A DNA stretch of 5,024 nucleotides from Prado023 sp036375875 (GTDB taxonomy: Bacteria > Actinomycetota > Actinomycetes > S36-B12 > CAIYMF01). Location of the stretch: positions 1 to 5,024 of the forward strand of contig DASVBK010000121.1 in NCBI GenBank assembly GCA_036375875.1, in the 5' to 3' direction. The notes beneath the pieces were generated by a model. The model did no database searches and was not told where the DNA came from. It worked only from the letters and a program-made list of their open reading frames with translations. Positions 1 through 5,024 of the stretch are shown in pieces. Every line of letters begins with the position of its first letter. Position 1 is the first letter of the stretch. The position numbers were made by a program, and so were the translations under genes.

Positions 1-1320
1 CACGCCCTGCCCGTGGTCGCGGTCATCGGCCGGCCCAACGTGGGCAAGTCGACCCTGGTGAACCGCATCCTCGGCCGCCGCGAGGCCGTCGTGCAGGACG
101 TGCCGGGGGTCACCCGGGATCGGGTCGCGTACGAGGCCGAGTGGTCCGGCCAGCGGTTCGTGCTCCTCGACACCGGTGGCTGGAATCCTGACGCGCAGGG
201 GATGGCCGCGCAGATCGCCGCCCAGGCTGAGCGCGCGGTGGCGCTGGCCGACGCTGTGGTGCTCGTGGTGGATGCGACCGTCGGGGCCACGGACGCCGAG
301 GAGGCGGTGGTCCGCGTGCTGCGCAGGGCCGGCAAGCCCGTCATCCTGGCCGCGAACAAGGTGGACGATGCGCGGGCCGAGGCGGACGCCGCGCTGCTCT
401 GGTCGCTTGGCCTGGGCGAGCCGCATCCGGTCTCAGCGCTGCATGGCCGCGGCTCGGGTGACCTGCTCGACGCCGTGCTGGCCGAGCTGCCTGAGGAGGG
501 GTCCGGACGGGCCCGCTCCGCCGGGCCGCGTCGCGTGGCGCTGGTCGGCAAGCCGAACGTGGGCAAGTCCTCGCTGCTGAACAAGCTGGCCGGCTCCGAG
601 CGCGCGGTGGTCTCGGAGGTGGCGGGCACCACGGTCGACCCCGTGGACGAGGTGGTCGTGCTGCGCGATCGCGAGTGGGTGTTCGTCGACACCGCCGGCA
701 TCCGCCGGCGGGTGCGGGAGGCCAGCGGGCATGAGTACTACGCCTCGCTGCGCACGCACGCCGCGCTGGAGAAGGCCGAGGTCGCGGTCGTGCTCGTCGA
801 CGGCGGCGAGCCGCTCAGCGAGCAGGACCTGCGGATCACCTCCATGGTCGTCGAGTCGGGCCGGGCCCTGGTGCTGGCGATCAACAAGTGGGACCTCGTC
901 GACGAGGAGCGCCGCCGGTACCTGGAACGTGAGATCGAGCGCGACCTGGCGCCCATCGCGTGGGCCCCGCGGGTGAACGTGTCGGCCCGCACCGGCCGCG
1001 CGGTCGACAAGCTGGTGCCGGCGCTCGACGCCGCCCTGGCCGGGTGGGAGACGCGGGTGTCCACCGGCAGGCTCAACCAGTTCCTCAAGGAGCTGGTCGC
1101 GGCCCACCCCCACCCGCTGCGCGGCGGCAAGCAGCCGCGCATCCTCTTCGGCACCCAGGCCGCCACGCGGCCGCCGACGTTCGTGCTCTTCACGTCGGGG
1201 TTCCTCGAGGCGGGCTACCGACGCTTCGTGGAGCGCCGGCTGCGCGAGGAGTTCGGGTTCGTCGGAACGCCGATCCGCATCAACCTGCGCATCCGGGAGA
1301 AGCGCGGGGCGAACCGGTAG
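1..1320 (+). CDS. der: Ribosome biogenesis GTPase Der (EngA), 5' partial
   Basis: Der is a tandem-domain GTPase that binds the 50S subunit and is needed for its late assembly; it acts in the cytoplasm. Counting from the GTG at 13, the first G domain has GRPNVGKS (6-13), switch PGVTRDR (31-37), DTGG (53-56), NKVD (115-118) and SAL (141-143). A short acidic/basic linker follows (about 157-173). The second G domain has GKPNVGKS (179-186), AGTT (204-207), DTAG (226-229), NKWD (291-294) and SART (324-327). The C-terminal KH-like domain (about 350-432) ends in the basic tail IREKRGANR. All nucleotide-binding motifs of both domains are intact. The frame is open through base 1 (His-Ala-Leu-Pro before the GTG), and actinobacterial Der proteins usually carry a longer N-terminus. 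The GTG at 13 sits inside the first beta strand, so the true start is almost certainly left of the window. In actinobacteria cmk often lies upstream, but this cannot be seen here. The gene converges on the CoA-binding gene. Family assignment is very secure. Confidence 0.97.
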   Translation, partial: HALPVVAVIGRPNVGKSTLVNRILGRREAVVQDVPGVTRDRVAYEAEWSGQRFVLLDTGGWNPDAQGMAAQIAAQAERAVALADAVVLVVDATVGATDAEEAVVRVLRRAGKPVILAANKVDDARAEADAALLWSLGLGEPHPVSALHGRGSGDLLDAVLAELPEEGSGRARSAGPRRVALVGKPNVGKSSLLNKLAGSERAVVSEVAGTTVDPVDEVVVLRDREWVFVDTAGIRRRVREASGHEYYASLRTHAALEKAEVAVVLVDGGEPLSEQDLRITSMVVESGRALVLAINKWDLVDEERRRYLEREIERDLAPIAWAPRVNVSARTGRAVDKLVPALDAALAGWETRVSTGRLNQFLKELVAAHPHPLRGGKQPRILFGTQAATRPPTFVLFTSGFLEAGYRRFVERRLREEFGFVGTPIRINLRIREKRGANR

Positions 1321-1348
1321 GGCGGGGTCCGCGCCGCGTCGTTGCCGG

Positions 1349-1825
1349 TCAGACCGTCTTGGGCACCTTGCCGGTCATCGTGAGCATCCGGCACATGAAG
1401 CGGTGGCCGCCGTCGGAGGTCGGGCCGAACATCAGGGGGCAGCCGCCGTCGATCACGGTCACGCCGTTCGCGCGGCCCAGGGCCGTCGCCGACTCCGAGA
1501 CGCTGCCGGCGCCGAACGCCCGGTGCATCCACACGTGCCGCACCCCCAGGTCGATGGCCTCGCGCATGGTCGCCTCGGCATGCTCGGGCCGGGTGCCGAT
1601 CACGACAGCCTCCACGCCGTCGGGGATCGAGCGCAGGTCGGGGTAGGTCGGGTCGCCCTCGACGCTCGGCGCGTTCGGGTTGACGGCGAACACCTGGTAG
1701 CCGCGGTCGCGCAGCCGTGTGTAGACGGCGTTGCTGCCGTGGCCCTGGGGGTTGCTGGAGACGCCGGTCACGGCCACGCGCTTGCACGCGAGGAACTCGG
1801 CCGCAGCGTCCTTCGTGCGGGTCAT
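1349..1825 (-). CDS. YccU-like CoA-binding domain protein
   Basis: This 158-residue protein has a single Rossmann CoA-binding domain (CoA_binding_2 type), related to the CoA-binding domain of acyl-CoA synthetases and succinyl-CoA ligase. After a short helix (1-14) come the first beta strand and glycine turn (RVAVTGVSSNPQGHG, 16-30), then YQVFAVNPNAP (43-53), the strand VEAVVIGTRPEHA (71-83) and VRHVWMHRAFGAGSVSE (95-111). The C-terminal signature is IDGGCPLMFGPTSDGGH (125-141), followed by RFMCRM. The IDGGCPLMFGPT tail marks a subfamily distinct from E. coli YccU, which is shorter (137 residues). Cys129 and Cys145 flank it. No catalytic function is established, and CoA or nucleotide binding is inferred from the fold. 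The ATG at 1825 was chosen because the Rossmann strand follows it closely and GAGGAAGG lies six bases upstream. In-frame starts further upstream would run through the promoter region. It is transcribed as a single gene, convergent with der, and a DosR-like site suggests hypoxia or redox control. Confidence 0.9.
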   Translation of the reverse strand: MTRTKDAAAEFLACKRVAVTGVSSNPQGHGSNAVYTRLRDRGYQVFAVNPNAPSVEGDPTYPDLRSIPDGVEAVVIGTRPEHAEATMREAIDLGVRHVWMHRAFGAGSVSESATALGRANGVTVIDGGCPLMFGPTSDGGHRFMCRMLTMTGKVPKTV

Positions 1826-1831
1826 CAGATG

Positions 1832-1839
1832 CCTTCCTC
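1832..1839 (-). promoter_or_regulatory. Shine-Dalgarno of the CoA-binding gene
   Basis: On the minus strand the sequence reads GAGGAAGG, then CATCTG, then ATG. This strong ribosome-binding site with a six-base spacer fixes the start at 1825, against the longer in-frame option beginning at 1987. Confidence 0.8.
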
Positions 1840-1845
1840 GAAGCA

Positions 1846-1861
1846 GCGCCCGGTCGGGCGC
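1846..1861 (-). other. GC-rich hairpin in the leader of the CoA-binding gene
   Basis: GCGCCC and GGGCGC form a perfect six-pair stem closing a four-base loop (GACC on the minus strand). It lies between the predicted transcription start (about 1865) and the Shine-Dalgarno, so the transcript would begin almost directly with this hairpin. It might protect the 5' end or influence ribosome access. In DNA of this GC content a stem this short can also arise by chance. Confidence 0.35.
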
Positions 1862-1871
1862 CCGGGGGTCC

Positions 1872-1877
1872 ACGCTA
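1872..1877 (-). promoter_or_regulatory. -10 box (TAGCGT) of the CoA-binding gene
   Basis: On the minus strand TAGCGT matches the actinobacterial TANNNT -10 pattern. It predicts a start near 1865 and a leader of about 40 bases containing the Shine-Dalgarno. At 16-18 bases upstream there is no TTGACA-like -35 (the sequence there is around GATCCGC). This is typical of an activator-dependent promoter and agrees with the DosR-like box just upstream. Confidence 0.45.
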
Positions 1878-1897
1878 GGCCCCGCCGGGCAGTCGCG

Positions 1898-1917
1898 GAT
1901 CGGCCGATGGTCCCGAG
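1898..1917 (-). promoter_or_regulatory. Putative DosR/DevR-type response regulator box
   Basis: On the minus strand the site reads CTCGGGACCATCGGCCGATC. Against the mycobacterial DosR consensus TTSGGGACTWWAGTCCCSAA, 12 of the first 16 positions agree, including the whole GGGAC core. The GGGACC-AT-CGGCC form resembles variants seen at known DosR targets. The last four positions do not match. The centre lies about 42 bases upstream of the predicted transcription start, the usual activating position. It is followed by a -10 box without a -35. A DosR homologue is not in the window, so the regulator is inferred. ATCGGCCGAT (1899-1908) is itself a perfect palindrome and could instead serve another factor. 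Confidence 0.42.
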
Positions 1918-2005
1918 TTCGCAGGGCCTGGCGGACGGGCGCACCGGCGCGCGACCCGCTGGCAATCCATGGGGGCTCGATCAGCACGCGAGTCGACGAC
2001 GAGGG

Positions 2006-2683
2006 TCAGCGAACGACCCGGATGTTGAACATCCCGGTGCCCAGCGCCCCCATCATCCGCAGCCACAGGGGCAGGTACATCTCGGTGCCGCGGGCCGCCT
2101 CGATGCCGCCGAGGTCGAGCACGTCCCGGTGACCCATGGCGGTGAGCAGCGCGGTGACGGCCGCCTTCGCGGCGGGGTCGTCCCCGCAGATGAAGACCGT
2201 CGTGGTCGCGCCGAGGGATTCCGGATGGACCATGAGGCTGGCCGTCATCGTGTTGAGCGCCTTGACCACGCGAACGGTGGGGAACGCGCGCTGCACCTGC
2301 TCGCCGAGGGAGTCGGAGTCCTTCACGAAGAGCGTGGGCGGGAACCCGGCAGAGAAGTCCAACGGGTTGCTCACGTCGACGAGGACCTTCCCCCCGAGGT
2401 GATCCTCCCCGGCGGCATCGAGGACCTCCAGGGTGGCCGAGCCGTTGGTGGCGTTGATGACCAGCTCGGCGTCGGCCGCAGCGTCGGCGAAGGTGGCCAG
2501 GCGCACGCCCGGGTGGTCGTTGCCCCAGACGGCGAAGGTGGGGTTGCCCATGGGGTCGGGTTCGGAGCGGGAGAGCGTGGCAGCGGGAGACCGCGTGCCG
2601 AGCGTGACGTCATGGCCCAGCTCGTCGAGTCGCGCGGCGAGGGCGCGCCCGACGGAGCCGGTTCCGAGGACTGCGATCTGCAT
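2006..2683 (-). CDS. NADP-binding oxidoreductase, F420/NADP reductase fold (COG2085-like)
   Basis: This 225-residue soluble protein belongs to the NADPH-dependent F420 reductase-like (F420_oxidored, COG2085) family. The N-terminal Rossmann domain starts at once with MQIAVLGTGSVG (glycine motif GTGSVG, 7-12). The second strand ends in GTRSP (29-33), where Thr-Arg is the usual contact for the NADP 2'-phosphate. Further family features are LVINATNG (74-81), LVDVSNPLDF (101-110), SLGEQVQRAFP (125-135) and VVKALNTMTASLM (139-151), with a C-terminal helical part ending WLRMMGALGTGMFNIRVVR. The length fits the family. NADP(H) binding is well supported. Whether F420 or another compound is the partner is unknown, because many actinobacterial paralogues have no assigned substrate. 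The ATG at 2683 begins the first beta strand and is preceded by AGGAG with six bases between. The gene is divergent from fumC and lies 180 bases upstream of the CoA-binding gene on the same strand, which appears to have its own promoter. Confidence 0.9.
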   Translation of the reverse strand: MQIAVLGTGSVGRALAARLDELGHDVTLGTRSPAATLSRSEPDPMGNPTFAVWGNDHPGVRLATFADAAADAELVINATNGSATLEVLDAAGEDHLGGKVLVDVSNPLDFSAGFPPTLFVKDSDSLGEQVQRAFPTVRVVKALNTMTASLMVHPESLGATTTVFICGDDPAAKAAVTALLTAMGHRDVLDLGGIEAARGTEMYLPLWLRMMGALGTGMFNIRVVR

Positions 2684-2689
2684 GGTGAG

Positions 2690-2694
2690 CTCCT
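2690..2694 (-). promoter_or_regulatory. Shine-Dalgarno of the NADP oxidoreductase gene
   Basis: On the minus strand AGGAG is followed by CTCACC and ATG. The six-base spacer supports the start at 2683. The frame stays open further upstream into the fumC region, but those residues do not resemble the family. Confidence 0.75.
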
Positions 2695-2714
2695 GAGCGG
2701 TGGGGACCCTGGAG

Positions 2715-2720
2715 ACGGTA
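2715..2720 (-). promoter_or_regulatory. -10-like box (TACCGT) of the NADP oxidoreductase gene
   Basis: TACCGT on the minus strand fits TANNNT and would give a start near 2708 and a leader of about 25 bases containing AGGAG. No good -35 is present; the nearest candidate, GTGAC around 2736-2740, is too close. Its reading as a promoter rests on position and the hexamer alone. Confidence 0.35.
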
Positions 2721-2803
2721 CGGCAGGGCGGGGCGTCACGAGCTCGGGCGCGGCACGGGGTGTCGGCCGCGTCGGTGGGCGGGATCGGGGGCCCTCGGCT
2801 GGG

Positions 2804-2809
2804 TACCGT
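2804..2809 (+). promoter_or_regulatory. -10-like box (TACCGT) upstream of fumC
   Basis: GGTACCGTG carries TACCGT seven bases before the GTG at 2817, which is directly followed by the ATG at 2820. Transcription starting near 2817 would make the mRNA leaderless or nearly so for these upstream starts. It would instead give a leader of about 24 bases if translation begins at the GTG at 2841, which has GAGG (2829-2832) eight bases before it. No TTGACA-like -35 is visible 16-18 bases upstream. Confidence 0.38.
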
Positions 2810-2819
2810 GCCCACCGTG

Positions 2820-4253
2820 ATGGCTGCTGAGGCTGGTGGCGTGGAGCAGTTCCGGATCGAGCGCGACAGCCTGGGGGAGGTCAGGGTGCCGGCAGCTCGG
2901 TTGTGGGGCGCCCAGACGCAGCGGGCGCTGGAGCACTTCGCGATCGGCCGGGAGCCGATGCCCCTCGAGCTGGTGGAGGCGTACGCGATCCTCAAGCGAG
3001 CCGCGGCCACGGTGCATCACCGGTCGGCCAGGCTCACCGACGACCAGCATCGGCTGATCGTGCAGGCCTGCGACGAGCTCGCTGCAGGGCAGCACGTGCG
3101 GGAGTTCCCGCTGCACGTCTGGGTCTCGGGCAGCGGGACCCAGCTGAACATGAACGTGAACGAGGTGATCGCGAATCGGTGCAGCCAACTGGTGGGGACC
3201 CCGCTGGGCAGCAAGGCGCCCGTGCACCCGAACGACCACGTGAACATGGCGCAGTCGACGAACGACACCTTCCCCTCGGCCGTGCACGTGGCCGTCTCGC
3301 TGCTGGTCACCCGGCGGCTGCTGCCGCAGGTGCGTGCCCTGCACGAGAGCTTCACGGCCCGGGCTTCGGCGTGGGCTGACGTCGTGAAGATCGGGCGCAC
3401 CCACCTGCAGGACGCCACGCCGCTGACCCTGGGCCAGGAGTGGTCGGGCTACGCGGCGATGCTGCGGGAGGACGTGGTCCGCATCGAGGCAGCGCTGCCG
3501 GCGGTCCTGGCCCTCACGCTGGGCGGTACGGCGGTGGGAACTGGCGTGACTGCCCCGGAGGGGTACGCCGAGGCGGCGATCACCGAGGTGGCGAGTCGCA
3601 CCGGCCTGCCCTTCGTGCCGGTCGACAACCGGTTCGCCGCTCAGGGCGCGCACGACGCGCTGGTGCACCTCCACGGGGCGCTGCGCACCCTCGCGGTCTC
3701 GCTGACCAAGATCGGCAACGACCTGCGCCTGCTGGGCAGCGGGCCGCGCTCGGGGATCGGGGAGCTGCTGCTGCCGGCCAACGAGCCGGGCTCGTCGATC
3801 ATGCCGGGCAAGGTGAACCCCAGCCAGATCGAGGCACTGGCGATGCTGTGCGCCCAGGTGGTGGGCAACGACGTGGCCGTCGGCGTGGCCGGGGCAGCCG
3901 GGCACCTCGAGATGAATGCGGCCAAGCCGCTGCTGGCACATGCCCTGCTGCAGTCCGTCGGGCTGCTGGCGGACGGGTGCGAGCACTTCCGGCGCTTCTG
4001 CGTCGAGGGCATCGAGCCGGACCGCGCACGGATCGCCGAGCACCTGGAACGCTCGCTCATGCTGGTGACCGCCCTCTCGCCGGTCATCGGGTACGACCGC
4101 GCCGCCGAGATCGCCCACCTGGCCGCCGCAACGGGGGGTTCGCTGCGCGAGGCCGCGCTCGCGTTGGGCTATGTGGGGGCCGAGGAGTTCGACCGCATCG
4201 TGGACCCGGGTCGCATGGTCGGCCGGCCTGTCGAGGCTCCGGGTGGCACGTGA
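2820..4253 (+). CDS. fumC: Class II fumarate hydratase (fumarase C)
   Basis: It interconverts fumarate and L-malate in the TCA cycle, as an iron-independent homotetramer in the cytoplasm. From the ATG at 2820 there are 477 residues. The family landmarks are LWGAQTQRALEHF (28-40), GSGTQ (104-108), HPNDHVN with AQSTND (136-149), GRTHLQDATPLTLGQE (192-207), GSSIMPGKVNP (324-334), and the C-terminal LALGYVGAEEFDRIVDPGRMVG. Residues matching E. coli FumC Thr100, Asn141, His188, Ser318, Lys324, Asn326 and Glu331 are present, all offset by exactly seven. His195 in THLQDA separates it from aspartase, which has Gln there. Oddities are Leu109 where the family usually has Ser/Thr before NMN, Thr147 for the second Ser of QSSND, and GHLEMNAAKP in place of the common GNFELNVFKP. 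The alternative start GTG 2841 would remove seven residues, match the E. coli N-terminus exactly and has GAGG upstream, so the start is open. The gene is divergent from the NADP oxidoreductase. Confidence 0.95.
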   Translation: MAAEAGGVEQFRIERDSLGEVRVPAARLWGAQTQRALEHFAIGREPMPLELVEAYAILKRAAATVHHRSARLTDDQHRLIVQACDELAAGQHVREFPLHVWVSGSGTQLNMNVNEVIANRCSQLVGTPLGSKAPVHPNDHVNMAQSTNDTFPSAVHVAVSLLVTRRLLPQVRALHESFTARASAWADVVKIGRTHLQDATPLTLGQEWSGYAAMLREDVVRIEAALPAVLALTLGGTAVGTGVTAPEGYAEAAITEVASRTGLPFVPVDNRFAAQGAHDALVHLHGALRTLAVSLTKIGNDLRLLGSGPRSGIGELLLPANEPGSSIMPGKVNPSQIEALAMLCAQVVGNDVAVGVAGAAGHLEMNAAKPLLAHALLQSVGLLADGCEHFRRFCVEGIEPDRARIAEHLERSLMLVTALSPVIGYDRAAEIAHLAAATGGSLREAALALGYVGAEEFDRIVDPGRMVGRPVEAPGGT

Positions 4254-4293
4254 GTGATGCGCGGGTCGCACCGGGCCTGGGCGTGGTGGGGCG

Positions 4294-4323
4294 GCGGCAG
4301 GGAGCGGCGCGGGCGCCTGCCGC
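4294..4323 (+). terminator. GC-rich stem-loop downstream of fumC (possible terminator)
   Basis: GCGGCAGG (4294-4301) and CCTGCCGC (4316-4323) form a perfect eight-pair stem around a 14-base GC-rich loop, 40 bases after the fumC stop and 52 bases before the next start. No T-run follows, so it would be of the tail-less kind proposed for actinobacteria, or only an mRNA-stabilising end structure. Confidence 0.4.
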
Positions 4324-4375
4324 TCGCGAATGCGCTGTGGTGCATGGCATGGACGTTCGCGGGTAGGCCGCGGTC

Positions 4376-4600
4376 ATGAGCAACGCACACACGCCAGCCG
4401 ATGACCTCGTCTACGACCTGGTCAGCATCCAGTACCACGCGCTCAAGGGCGCGGAGGTGCACGAGAAGTTCCTGGGCGACGCCGAGGGTCACACCGACGT
4501 GCAGGAGTTCCTGCGCGAGGTTCAGCAGCAGGACGCGGAGCGCGCGGTGCGCTGCCACGAACTGCTGCGGGAGCTGACGAAGGACCACGGCATCGGTTGA
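4376..4600 (+). CDS. Small conserved helical protein of unknown function
   Basis: This 74-residue acidic protein has no signal peptide or membrane segment. After a short polar N-terminus it appears to be two amphipathic helices, about 10-36 (LVYDLVSIQYHALKGAEVHEKF) and 40-68, separated by a Gly-His-Thr turn. The core pattern (YDLVSxxYHALxGAE ... EFLREVQQQDAERA ... ELL) resembles small uncharacterised proteins I recall from actinobacteria and other bacteria, so it is probably real and conserved. His21, Glu27, His29, Glu30, Glu55, Cys60 and His61 could bind a metal, as in half-ferritin helical hairpins, but there is no ExxH motif and this is speculation. The ATG at 4376 has no strong Shine-Dalgarno; GGTAGG (4362-4367) is the best candidate, at an eight-base spacing. 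The gene follows fumC after a stem-loop and converges on the broken membrane-protein gene. Confidence 0.75.
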   Translation: MSNAHTPADDLVYDLVSIQYHALKGAEVHEKFLGDAEGHTDVQEFLREVQQQDAERAVRCHELLRELTKDHGIG

Positions 4601-4731
4601 GCTGACCTCGCGTCCGCCACAGCGGTCGGCGAAGCGGTCAGGGGCACGGCGGGCTTCGTGCGCCAGCCGCCGGTTCCGTCGGGGTCTCCATCGCGCCGGG
4701 GGTCTGCTATCGGGGCCGGGCGGACGCCGAC
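4601..4731. other. Gap between the small helical gene and the broken membrane-protein gene
   Basis: No gene is recognisable in these 131 bases. AGCGGTC occurs twice 12 bases apart (4621-4627 and 4633-4639). Weak inverted repeats CGAAGC/GCTTCG (4630-4635, 4653-4658) and GCACG/CGTGC (4644-4648, 4657-4661) overlap each other. They might serve as a terminator for the convergent genes, but none is convincing. Confidence 0.3.
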
Positions 4732-5024
4732 GAATCGGGCGAGGTCGCCGCGGGCTGCGAGCAGGGCCGTGCGCTCGGCGTCGATCTCGCTGCGGGTCGG
4801 CACCCCGAGGCGACGGAGGACGACCAGGGGGGACCCCAGCCCTGGATCGGGTGCGGGAGGGGAAAGCCCAGGACGGTCGCCGGCAGCAGCAGCCAAGCCC
4901 GGTTGCGGCGTGCGGCGAGCACGAGGCCCGTGCCCGCGAGTGTCGAGGCGTTCACCTCCAGCAGGCGCTCGACGTCCCACTCGCGCTCGAGCTCCGTGAG
5001 GCGGCGTGTGACGGCATCGCGCCC
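4732..5024 (-). pseudogene. Frameshifted DUF2892/YgaP-like membrane protein remnant, N-terminus outside window
   Basis: The gene enters from the right edge. The minus-strand frame open from 5024 encodes VTRRLTELEREWDVERLLE, then a hydrophobic stretch, ASTLAGTGLVLA and AWLLLPATVLGF, ending PHPIQGWGPP. In the family as I recall it, the part after QGWCPP reads on as a conserved LRRLGVRT..EID.ER.AL..LRGDF. Here the matching text (LVVLRRLGVPTRSEIDAER, then TALLAARGDLARF) lies in a different frame. The frames meet at a run of six C's (4827-4832 on the plus strand as G's), where one base is missing. Other signs of decay are Pro in helix positions (FPLPHPIQ), Gly where the family has Cys (GWGPP), and no stop soon after RGDLARF; the second frame runs on to 4522, through the 3' end of the convergent small gene. 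A sequencing error could explain the frame break alone. The end at 4732 is where recognisable similarity stops, not a stop codon. Confidence 0.6.

Noticed and set aside
433..1113. Minus-strand open frame opposite der
   Set aside because: It is a compositional shadow of the intact GTPase domains and has no recognisable domain.
1313..1349. Inverted repeats (ACCGG/CCGGT and GCGG/CCGC) between der and the CoA-binding gene as a shared terminator
   Set aside because: The stems are only four or five pairs, with a long loop or no T-run, so they do not stand out from background at this GC content.
1826..1987. Longer N-terminus for the CoA-binding protein from an upstream ATG
   Set aside because: The added residues do not resemble the family, and the region carries a -10 box, a regulator site and a strong Shine-Dalgarno for the start at 1825.
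2700..2720. GTGGGGACCC as a second DosR-like box
   Set aside because: Only the GGGAC half matches, and it would lie downstream of the predicted -10 of the minus-strand gene, an unlikely activating position.
1403..2830. Plus-strand open frame of about 475 codons opposite two minus-strand genes
   Set aside because: It spans two unrelated recognisable genes and their spacer on the other strand. Its product is low-complexity Arg/Gly/Ala without motifs.
2684..3010. Longer N-terminus for the NADP oxidoreductase
   Set aside because: It would overlap fumC on the other strand, and the Rossmann beta strand begins directly at Met 2683, which has its own ribosome-binding site.
2736..4271. Minus-strand open frame of about 511 codons opposite fumC
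   Set aside because: The product is rich in Arg, Gln, His and Pro with no family motif, and it is exactly antisense to a clearly real fumarase. Such frames are expected in high-GC coding DNA.
3440..4366. Plus-strand open frame of about 308 codons inside fumC
   Set aside because: It is out of frame with the fumarase and its product is Gly/Arg/Ala-rich without domain signatures.

Overview
The window is a piece of a high-GC chromosome, most likely from an actinobacterium. The evidence is the strong G/C bias at third codon positions, a Der GTPase of actinobacterial appearance, an F420-dependent-NADP-reductase-fold oxidoreductase, promoters with TANNNT -10 boxes and no clear -35, and a site resembling a DosR/DevR box. 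No mobile element, CRISPR array, rRNA or tRNA gene was found. The genes are mostly housekeeping or small conserved proteins. I do not see a new multi-gene system.

Layout from left to right. (1) 1-1320, plus strand: the ribosome-assembly GTPase Der, cut at its 5' end by the window edge. (2) 1349-1825, minus strand: a YccU-like CoA-binding (Rossmann) protein, convergent with der across only 28 bases. Its upstream region (1826-2005) holds a good Shine-Dalgarno, a GC-rich leader hairpin, a TAGCGT -10 box and, centred near -42, a DosR/DevR-like box. (3) 2006-2683, minus strand: an NADP-binding oxidoreductase of the F420/NADP reductase fold. (4) 2820-4253, plus strand: a class II fumarate hydratase (FumC), divergent from gene 3 across a 136-base region with outward-facing TACCGT -10-like hexamers. 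(5) 4376-4600, plus strand: a 74-residue helical protein of unknown function, after a GC-rich stem-loop. (6) 4732-5024, minus strand: the remains of a small two-helix membrane protein (DUF2892/YgaP-like) whose reading frame is broken at a run of six C's. It enters from the right edge.

Functional links are loose. Der serves 50S ribosome assembly and FumC the TCA cycle. The oxidoreductase and the CoA-binding protein look like independent single-gene units. The most useful observations are the possible hypoxia/redox control of the CoA-binding protein and the broken membrane-protein gene at the right edge.
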